Origin: an uncultured Bacteroidia bacterium
GTDB lineage: Bacteria > Bacteroidota > Bacteroidia > Bacteroidales > Prolixibacteraceae
Reading direction: 5' to 3'
Assembly (NCBI GenBank): GCA_903834845.1
Contig: CAILKW010000558.1
Span: 1 to 47,792 of the forward strand
DNA: 47,792 bases
This document shows, piece after piece, positions 27,731-33,359 of this stretch (the stretch's first letter is position 1; every line of letters begins with the position of its first letter). Under the pieces are notes generated by a model. That model had not been told where the DNA came from and searched no databases. It saw nothing but the letters and a program-made list of their open reading frames with translations. The position numbers were made by a program, and so were the translations under genes.

Positions 27731-28119
27731 GGATTCTTATTGATACACAAGCTTTTATTTGGTTTGTTGAAAATGACAAGCAACTTCCATTAAAGGTTAA
27801 AGCCGAACTTGAAGATTCTCATAATACCATCATTGTTAGTATCGCTACACTTTGGGAATTGACAATAAAAATCACACTTGGGAAACTTCGTTTAAGCGGC
27901 AATATTGAAGAGATGATTGATAAAGTTTACTCTAATGGATTTGAAATACTTCCAATACTCCCTTTGCATATAATGAAACTAAGTACTTTGGAATATTTTC
28001 ATAGAGACCCATTTGATAGAATAATAATCTCACAAGGTTTAAGTGAGAATTTGGCAATCGTAAGTTCAGATAAAGTGTTTGATGAATACGGCATAAATCG
28101 GAAATGGAATAATTTATAA
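27727..28119 (+). CDS. VapC-like PIN-domain toxin
   Basis: A 130-residue PIN ribonuclease. The four acidic residues expected for Mg2+ binding are found: D6 (in ILIDTQAFIWF), E44 (LWELTIK), D94/D97 (HRDPFDR), and D115 (VSSDKVFDEY). The family usually cleaves tRNA or rRNA; the target is not known here. Length is normal and the active site appears intact. It is translationally coupled to the antitoxin upstream and converges on the XRE regulator gene, whose stop overlaps its own by six bases. Confidence 0.9.
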   Translation: MRILIDTQAFIWFVENDKQLPLKVKAELEDSHNTIIVSIATLWELTIKITLGKLRLSGNIEEMIDKVYSNGFEILPILPLHIMKLSTLEYFHRDPFDRIIISQGLSENLAIVSSDKVFDEYGINRKWNNL

Positions 28120-28446
28120 CGACATAATAGTTTTAAGCTTTTTTGGAGCTCTTTTTTTAATAATTAATCCTGCATCCTGAAGTTTCCGACCCAATTCATC
28201 GTCTTTAGCAAGTTGTCGGAAATCATTTTCAAGACCTAAAACAAATAATACCTGAAGGTATGTCCCAATTGATACTGAGGGTGTTCCCTTTTCTTTTTGC
28301 CATAAGGTAGAACGTGCTATCCCTGAACGCTCTGCAACCTGTTCGTAGGTAAATTTTCGCCTTAATCTTGCAAGCTTAATATTCTCTCCAAGCTCTTCCA
28401 TTATCCTTCCGACACGGGGCAGCAATACTAACTTTGTAGTTTTCAT
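28114..28446 (-). CDS. HipB-like XRE family transcriptional regulator
   Basis: A 110-residue helix-turn-helix protein starting MKTTKLVLLPRVGRIMEELG; the HTH is in ENIKLARLRRKFTYEQVAER followed by SGIARSTLWQKEKGTPSVSI. After the HTH come 45 residues (LQVLFVLGLE, LGRKLQDAGL) matching the conserved C-terminus of the Bacteroidota HipB-like group. I chose the ATG at 28446 because an earlier in-frame ATG (28467) lies within a perfect operator/promoter (28457-28495), upstream of the expected transcription start. HipB-like proteins normally accompany a HipA kinase toxin; none is visible. It converges with vapC. Confidence 0.85.
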   Translation of the reverse strand: MKTTKLVLLPRVGRIMEELGENIKLARLRRKFTYEQVAERSGIARSTLWQKEKGTPSVSIGTYLQVLFVLGLENDFRQLAKDDELGRKLQDAGLIIKKRAPKKLKTIMSL

Positions 28447-28456
28447 AACGATTGAA

Positions 28457-28489
28457 ATAACGAACAAATATACACTATTTGTTCGTTAT
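28457..28489. promoter_or_regulatory. Perfect 14-bp inverted repeat: operator of the XRE regulator
   Basis: Arms ATAACGAACAAATA (28457-28470) and TATTTGTTCGTTAT (28476-28489) pair perfectly around TACAC. The repeat covers the -7 box and most of the spacer of the XRE promoter, so binding would block polymerase. It ends 11 bases before the regulator start, a classical self-repression layout. Confidence 0.8.
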
Positions 28490-28495
28490 AGCAAA
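28465..28495 (-). promoter_or_regulatory. Promoter of the XRE regulator
   Basis: On the minus strand: TTTG (28492-28495), exactly 19 bases, TATATTTG (28465-28472). This is a consensus Bacteroidota promoter. Transcription should start near 28458, about 12 bases before the ATG. Confidence 0.75.
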
Positions 28496-28680
28496 CATTA
28501 AATTATTATGACAGTAATTTAAATTTGGGATGATACCGGATAATTACTCATTGTGATCACTTAAATATGATTTTCAGGATAGGTCTGACGATGATTTTGT
28601 TAATCAATTGATCGAAATATTATGTGATAAATTTTTTTGGCACTTTGCAATAATGCTATGCTTTCCGCCAAGGTGGGTTT

Positions 28681-29013
28681 TCATAATAGGACTATTCCTT
28701 TATTGAGTATTTCATTTGAAAAACTACTTTTACTGGTCATAAAATGGTGATACATAGGTATTGTACACACAATTAGATCAACTGAAATCTGCTTTGCTAT
28801 CGGGCGTGTATAAGGACTGACTTTTAAATACAATTCCTGTTTTTCCTTGAAAGTTGTTGGCATCGAATTGTCGTTTAGAACCACAAAAATATCCAAATCG
28901 CTGTCTTGGTTCGGTAAACCGTAAGCATAAGAACCAAAAAGCAAAACCAAATATGGGTTTAGCTCTCTCAGACTTTCTTTAAGTTGCTGTATGTAAGTAT
29001 TTTCAATCTGCAT
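28681..29013 (-). CDS. MNT-type nucleotidyltransferase domain protein
   Basis: A 110-residue minimal nucleotidyltransferase with the signature GSYAYGLPNQDSDLDIFVV (about residues 27-45): GS followed by the two catalytic Asp of DSDLD. A third acidic residue is in VDLIVC near 88. MntA-type proteins normally pair with a HEPN-domain toxin and silence it by AMPylation. No HEPN gene is adjacent on either side, so it may be a remnant of such a pair, or act alone. The 240 bases upstream hold a start-less coding-like frame. Confidence 0.85.
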   Translation of the reverse strand: MQIENTYIQQLKESLRELNPYLVLLFGSYAYGLPNQDSDLDIFVVLNDNSMPTTFKEKQELYLKVSPYTRPIAKQISVDLIVCTIPMYHHFMTSKSSFSNEILNKGIVLL

Positions 29014-29257
29014 ATTCTGATTCTGTATTTACATGGCAAGTTAATATCTTTTATTGATTTATCAAATGTTAAATCTGTTGATCCTATTGAAGCGTGAAAT
29101 GCTTTATAAACCCGAACCTGCCCCGTAGATTTGACTTCAATTACAAATATCCAAAATTGATAACTATGTATGGGTTTGGGATGAAAATCGTTTTAAAACT
29201 TAATTTTTTTATCTAAGTTTACCGAAATTTCAAAAGTCAATAATCTAAGTCCGGTTA

Positions 29258-31216
29258 ATGAGCAAAGACGATCTAAAACTACTTATAGCACAGGCACGTT
29301 TAGACGAAGCTGTTGATGAATTATTGGAGCTTATCAGTAAATATTCAGCAACATCAAAACCGGATAAATTTGTAGGAAAGTTGAGCGAAGTACTTATCAG
29401 TAATTCAGGTAAACTGCGTGGTTTACAGCACGATAAAATGCTTGGGATAATTGATCGTCAAAACGAACTTATTACCATTGCTCAGGTACAACAAGCTATA
29501 CTGCATTTACTTGACGAGCTTCCTGCTCATTTCTGGAATGTTCAATCGCCACACACTGCAACCACAATAACAGGCAACGGCAATGAACAAACCGAAACCG
29601 ATTTTTGGCAAACTGCCACTAATGCTAATTCGTTGTCTTTGTTTCACGAATACCTTAAAAAATACCCCAAAGGTAAATTTGCCTATGAAGCAAAACAATT
29701 TATCGCAGTTTTAAAGCAGCAACCTCCGTTTAGAACAATTGATAGACGAAAAAAACTAATCTATCTTCTTTCGCCTATAGTGTTAATAATCATTGTTTTA
29801 ATGGTTTATTTCTCAACCAAAAACCCTGACAAACAGCAAATTTCGGTTCTACCAAATCCAGGTAGAGGTGATACAGTAAAAGTTGAAACTTCTAAAATAT
29901 CACAACCAAATGCTTACCAAACTGCAATAAATGAGAAAATAAAAAAAGATAGCATTGCAAAGTCTGAAAATGAAGATAAAATTTTGTATCAAAAAACAAT
30001 AACCCAAAATACAACAGAGGCTTACAATATTTACCTTAAAAAATACCCTGACGGATTATACTCGAAACAGGCAAAACAAAAGATTGCAGATTTGGAAAAT
30101 GAAAAACTGCAAAAACAGATTGCTGCCGACAAAGCAGAAAAGGAACGAAAGGATAGTATTGACTTGATTGACAGAAAGGATGAGTATTTGTATAAAAATA
30201 CTTTATTGCAAAATACAGAAGAAGCCTTCAAAGAATACCTTAAATTTTTTCCAAGTGGCAAATATTCAAAAGATGCAAATCAAAAAATTGCAAATTTGGA
30301 AATTGAAAAACGGCAAAAACAGATTGCTGCCGACAATGCAGAAAAGGAACGAAAAGATAGTATTGCCTTGATTGACAAAAAGGATGAGGATTTTTATAAA
30401 AATGCTTTAGCACAAAATAGGAGAGAAACTTTGAAAGATTACCTTAAATCTTTTCCAAGTGGCAAATATTCAAAAGCTGCAAAACAAAAAATTGCAGATT
30501 ATGGAGAGCAGCTTGTGGCCGACAATGCTGCAAAAGAAGCAGGAAATCCGGAAATGGTTTTTGTAAAAGGTGGAGAATTTATAATGGGTGATGACAATGG
30601 CTATTCTTGGGAAGAACCTGCACATAAAGTTGTTGTTTCAGATTTTTACATAGGTAAATACGAAGTTACGCAAAAGCAATGGACTGATATAATGGGAAGT
30701 AATCCTTCGTATTTTAAAGGTTGTGGTAATTGTCCTGTAGAACAGGTGAGTTGGAATGATATACAGGAATTTATTAAAAAACTGAACCAAAAAATAGGCA
30801 AAACTTATCGGTTACCTACTGAGGCAGAATGGGAATACGCAGCAGGTGGCGGAGCCAATAACCGTACAAAATGGGCTGGCACAAATATTGAAAGTGAATT
30901 AAAAAATTATGCCTGGTATAGCAGCAATAGTGGTTCAAAAACACATCCTGTCGGTTCAACAGCAAAAGCAAATTCTTTCGGTATTTACGATATGAGCGGC
31001 AATGTTTGGGAATGGTGCAACGATTGGTACGGAGCGGATTATTATAAAATTAGCCCGTTGAATAATCCACAAGGGCCTTCTTCCGGGTCTGGCCGTGTTT
31101 TGCGTGGCGGCTCGTGGCACGGCAACTCCGTCGGCAGCCGTATGGCTTACCGCTACCACATCACGCCAGGCAACGATGGGTACTTCATAGGGTTCCGGCT
31201 GTTGCTGGCCTTGTAG
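29258..31216 (+). CDS. EAD11-like / TM / TPR-like repeats / FGE-sulfatase domain protein with a DGR-like variable C-terminus
   Basis: A 652-residue protein. Residues 1-90 are a small helical domain (MSKDDLKLLIAQARLDEAVD) resembling effector-associated domain 11, an adaptor of bacterial conflict systems. One membrane segment follows at about 167-186 (LIYLLSPIVLIIIVLMVYFS). Four TPR-like units (one before the TM, three at about 248-425; Y..YLK.(Y/F)P.GKYSKxAxQKIA) lead to an FGE-sulfatase domain at about 430-652: MVFVKGGEFIMG, YEVTQKQW, RLPTEAEWEYAA, SGNVWEWCNDWYG and GGSW...IGFR. Such domains in this phylum often serve as C-type-lectin-fold binding modules, not true formylglycine generators. 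The C-terminal 38 codons are compositionally unlike the rest and look like a DGR variable region. The membrane topology puts the EAD on one side and the repeats plus FGE on the other; a sensor/receptor role is inference. It is flanked by toxin-antitoxin-like genes and 3' repeats. Confidence 0.85.
   Translation: MSKDDLKLLIAQARLDEAVDELLELISKYSATSKPDKFVGKLSEVLISNSGKLRGLQHDKMLGIIDRQNELITIAQVQQAILHLLDELPAHFWNVQSPHTATTITGNGNEQTETDFWQTATNANSLSLFHEYLKKYPKGKFAYEAKQFIAVLKQQPPFRTIDRRKKLIYLLSPIVLIIIVLMVYFSTKNPDKQQISVLPNPGRGDTVKVETSKISQPNAYQTAINEKIKKDSIAKSENEDKILYQKTITQNTTEAYNIYLKKYPDGLYSKQAKQKIADLENEKLQKQIAADKAEKERKDSIDLIDRKDEYLYKNTLLQNTEEAFKEYLKFFPSGKYSKDANQKIANLEIEKRQKQIAADNAEKERKDSIALIDKKDEDFYKNALAQNRRETLKDYLKSFPSGKYSKAAKQKIADYGEQLVADNAAKEAGNPEMVFVKGGEFIMGDDNGYSWEEPAHKVVVSDFYIGKYEVTQKQWTDIMGSNPSYFKGCGNCPVEQVSWNDIQEFIKKLNQKIGKTYRLPTEAEWEYAAGGGANNRTKWAGTNIESELKNYAWYSSNSGSKTHPVGSTAKANSFGIYDMSGNVWEWCNDWYGADYYKISPLNNPQGPSSGSGRVLRGGSWHGNSVGSRMAYRYHITPGNDGYFIGFRLLLAL
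30090..30400 (+). repeat. In-gene direct repeat, period 204 bases
   Basis: The segment around 30100-30190 recurs at about 30304-30394 with near identity (CAGATTGCTGCCGAC occurs at 30116 and 30320). It encodes two of the TPR-like units and their A/E/K-rich linkers. The closeness of the copies suggests a recent internal duplication. Confidence 0.75.
31103..31216 (+). other. Putative diversity-generating retroelement variable region (VR)
   Basis: The last 38 codons of the FGE-domain gene. Between the conserved GGSW (31106-31117) and IGFR (31187-31198) motifs, 16 of 23 codons end in C (CAC, GGC, AAC, TCC, GTC, TAC, ATC, TTC and so on), the pattern left when AAC codons of a template repeat are mutated at A. 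It is also far richer in G and C than the rest of the gene. The known VR position (C-terminus of a C-type-lectin fold, ending in GFR) fits. No template repeat or reverse transcriptase is in the window. Confidence 0.7.
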
Positions 31217-31413
31217 TTCACCTCTGAGCAAGGAAAGGCAAGGTAACCAGAAAAAAAATGGGAGTGTGGTGAGTGGGCTAACCGCTACGAACATTTTTTT
31301 GGAGCAGGAAAAACAATACCGCCTTTAGTCGGTCGAATTTTTTGGGGAAAACAGACCATTAGAAATAATAATGGCACGGATAAGCACATAGAGTTTATAT
31401 CGTAAAGAAGCTA

Positions 31414-31612
31414 AAATAAGGTTTTTAAATCACAACAAACCTTATTTCCCTTTTGATCTTAACCTTAGTAACCAACGGGTTACCATAAATCCCAACCTTA
31501 TTACCTTATTTTTGATTTGGTCAAACCCATTGTTGGCGTAAAGAAATTGAAATAAGGTAATAAGGTTAAAATACATATTGATTAACTATGTAGCTAACGT
31601 TAGGGAAACAAA
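31414..31612. repeat. Tandem ~200-bp repeat, unit 1
   Basis: First of three units starting AAATAAGGTTT. It contains an 11-bp inverted pair (AAATAAGGTTT/AAACCTTATTT), a GTAACC/GGTTAC hairpin and a perfect 18-bp inverted repeat (31494-31511 with 31550-31567). Period to unit 2 is 199 bases. Confidence 0.85.
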
Positions 31613-31814
31613 AAATAAGGTTTTTAAAATCACAACATACCTTATTTTCATTTTAATCTTAACCTTAGTAACCAATGCGTTACCATAAATCCCCAACCTT
31701 ATTACCTTATTTTTGATTTGGTGAAACCCATTGTTGGCATAAAGAAATTGAAATAAGGTAAATAAGGTTAAAATACATATTGATTAACTATACTACTAAG
31801 GTTAGGGAAACAAA
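31613..31814. repeat. Tandem ~200-bp repeat, unit 2
   Basis: Second unit, about 90% identical to unit 1, with the same nested inverted repeats; the long right arm has one extra A. Period to unit 3 is 202 bases. It also has AACCTTAGTA paired with TACTAAGGTT at its two ends. Confidence 0.85.
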
Positions 31815-31924
31815 AAATAAGGTTTTTAAAATCAAGACAAACCTTATTTTCCTTTTGATTTTAACCTTAGTAACCAATGCGTTACCATATATCCCCAACC
31901 TTATTACCTTATTTTTGATTTGGT
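31815..31924. repeat. Tandem ~200-bp repeat, unit 3 (truncated)
   Basis: Third unit, identical in layout for about 110 bases and then ending after TTTGATTTGGT, so the right half and the right arm of the long inverted repeat are missing. This suggests the array was cut by a later rearrangement. Confidence 0.8.
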
Positions 31925-32033
31925 AGAAGTCAGTAAAACAAATTAAGCACTGCTAAGTGCGACTGCTTATCCCTTTCGGTCAAGTTATTCTTGAAAACAT
32001 TATAAAGGAAGCAATTTTACGTTTGAACGACTT

Positions 32034-32051
32034 CCCCTTTCGAAAAAGGGG
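32034..32051. repeat. REP-like hairpin
   Basis: CCCCTTT and AAAGGGG around CGAA form a perfect 7-bp stem, followed by a G-rich tail. Elements with this C-run/G-run look are scattered between genes in many Bacteroidota. Confidence 0.5.
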
Positions 32052-32381
32052 GGCAGGGGGGATTTGATGCAATTCCTTAATATGAATGCGTTACGAATAT
32101 AAATGAATTCCAATACATAGGGAACTTGAATGAAATAGATAGGCAGTATATATCAATATCTTAGACAATGTTCAACCCGCTCTGGGGTTGCCGTTGGGTT
32201 TTATTCATATACCCCCGGTTCCGCAAGCTACACAGGGGGTTATTCACGTTTAACCACTCCGTGGTTGTGTTTCTGTTACATATTATTGCACAGAGTATTT
32301 TTTTCCGGGTGGCTAACTATCATGTTTCTACGATTTTGGAATCAAACTTCAAAATATGCAACTCCGGTAACAATCACGAAT

Positions 32382-32414
32382 AGTGATAGTCTCACTCGAA
32401 GTGAGGCTATCACT
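32382..32414. repeat. Long hairpin with 15-bp arms
   Basis: AGTGATAGTCTCACT and AGTGAGGCTATCACT pair over 15 positions in RNA (one G-U) around a CGA loop. No T run follows, so it is not a standard terminator. It lies 104 bases before the second antitoxin-like gene. Confidence 0.65.
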
Positions 32415-32517
32415 AACTGACTTTTGGAGGAGGCCATATAGCCAACAGTAATAAAAGAAGGTTCAAGATGTTTGTAATTCTTATAAATTTAAAGTAGTTT
32501 TAAAAAAAAAACAGGTC

Positions 32518-32721
32518 ATGATAATTGAAAGAACAAGTAATCAAATCGTTATTAAAGTCTCTCCAGAGGTTGATTCTTTTGGTTTTCAGAGGATTATGGA
32601 TTATCTTGCATACCTTGAAATAACCTCACAGAGTAAAGCTACCCAAGAGGATGCAGATAAGCTTGCAGATGAACTTAATGAAAATTGGTGGGCAATAAAT
32701 CGGAGTAGGTTTATTAAATGA
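32518..32721 (+). CDS. Antitoxin-like protein of a PIN-type pair
   Basis: A 67-residue protein starting MIIERTSNQIVIKVSPEVDS with an acidic helical C-terminus (ATQEDADKLADELNENWW). This shape (short beta-strand N-terminus, acidic helix) is that of small antitoxins that precede PIN_2-type toxins in Bacteroidota. Its stop overlaps the ATG of the following truncated PIN gene by the ATGA arrangement, as in the first vapBC pair. The antitoxin frame appears complete although the toxin is broken. Confidence 0.65.
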   Translation: MIIERTSNQIVIKVSPEVDSFGFQRIMDYLAYLEITSQSKATQEDADKLADELNENWWAINRSRFIK

Positions 32722-33084
32722 GAATAATAGTTGATGCAAATATTGTATTCAGTGCAATCTTAAACACAAATAGTAAGATTGCTGATCTGCTGTTAAATTC
32801 AAAAGAGATTTTTGAATTCATAGAAAATTGAAAATATGGTTACTAAGCCCATTTTATTTTTTTCAGGTATCCACATTCCTGAATTTTATTGGGTTAAAGC
32901 TGAACAATTAGTTATTAATATTGATCCAAAAGATACACCTTATGTTGCCTTTTCAATGTTCCTTAAAACTAAAATATGGTCTGGAGATAAGGTACTTAGG
33001 AACGGATTAATCCTAAATGGATTTAAAAAAGTGATAAACACCGAAGAGCTATTTGAGTTGAGAGAATTAAAAAGGAAAAGTTGA
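32718..33084 (+). pseudogene. Broken PIN-domain toxin (VapC-like, PIN_2 type)
   Basis: The first part (32718-32831) reads MRIIVDANIVFSAILNTNSK with the first metal Asp (VDAN) and stops after 37 codons. A second frame (32836-33084) resumes with the C-terminal half: WVKAEQLVINIDPKDTPYVA, then KIWSGDKVLRNGL and NTEELFELRE, carrying the later metal residues. Against the usual ~140-residue family about 40 internal codons are missing, and the two parts are in different frames. It is therefore a deletion plus frameshift, and the toxin should be inactive. The coupled antitoxin is still intact. Confidence 0.8.
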
Positions 33085-33310
33085 ATTAAAACCCCAAAAG
33101 AAGAATATTGATGCTTTACCCAAATGAAACAATTCCGGTAAATAAAAAAAAAGTAAGTATCAGCACTTAAGGATAAGCCGGAGTTTTTCGGTTTATGTTA
33201 TCCATGCTTGCTTATTCATGATTTGAACAAATCTTCCACAAATCTTTCTAATTAAAAATGTCAAATCAATGTACTATAAATTGACTGCAATGATATGAAA
33301 ATTGCAATAA

Positions 33311-33344
33311 AAAAAATGCCTCCCTTAAAAGAGAGGCATTTTTT
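33311..33344. terminator. Bidirectional terminator beyond the oxoamine synthase gene
   Basis: AAAAAATGCCTC and GAGGCATTTTTT form a 12-bp stem with an A-run on one side and a T-run on the other, so it can work on both strands. It lies 16 bases past the stop of the minus-strand gene at 33360. Confidence 0.88.
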
Positions 33345-33359
33345 ATGAAAATTTGTATA

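Larger units (their letters stand above)
31217..32517. other. 1.3 kb non-coding repeat-rich region 3' of the FGE gene
   Basis: No convincing gene. It contains three tandem ~200-bp units (31414-31924), a C/G-rich hairpin (32034-32051), an AT-rich segment with a spurious-looking 71-codon frame (32168-32383), and a long hairpin (32382-32414). A short stretch at 31276-31293 resembles part of the upstream VR. Function unknown. Confidence 0.6.

Noticed and set aside
29014-29230. Minus-strand start-less frame (VKSTGQVRVYKAFHASIGST and onward) upstream of the MNT gene
   Set aside because: It has no ATG and a stop just upstream, and runs into the MNT gene in a different frame. Possibly a remnant, but no family is recognised and no HEPN motif (Rx4-6H) is seen.
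29160-29257. Promoter for the EAD/FGE gene
   Set aside because: I looked for TAnnTTTG within 100 bases of 29258 and found no confident match, so no promoter is given.
30956-31294. 112-codon minus-strand frame opposite the FGE C-terminus
   Set aside because: It is an open mirror of the C-rich variable region; the plus-strand FGE domain is clearly the real gene.
31414-31924. CRISPR array
   Set aside because: Repeat units are ~200 bases and adjacent, without short identical repeats separated by unique spacers; no cas genes.
32168-32383. 71-codon plus-strand frame MFNPLWGCRW... in the repeat-rich gap
   Set aside because: It is low in acidic residues, has odd composition and lies in a region of interspersed repeats and hairpins. 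It looks like a chance frame in a repeat element.
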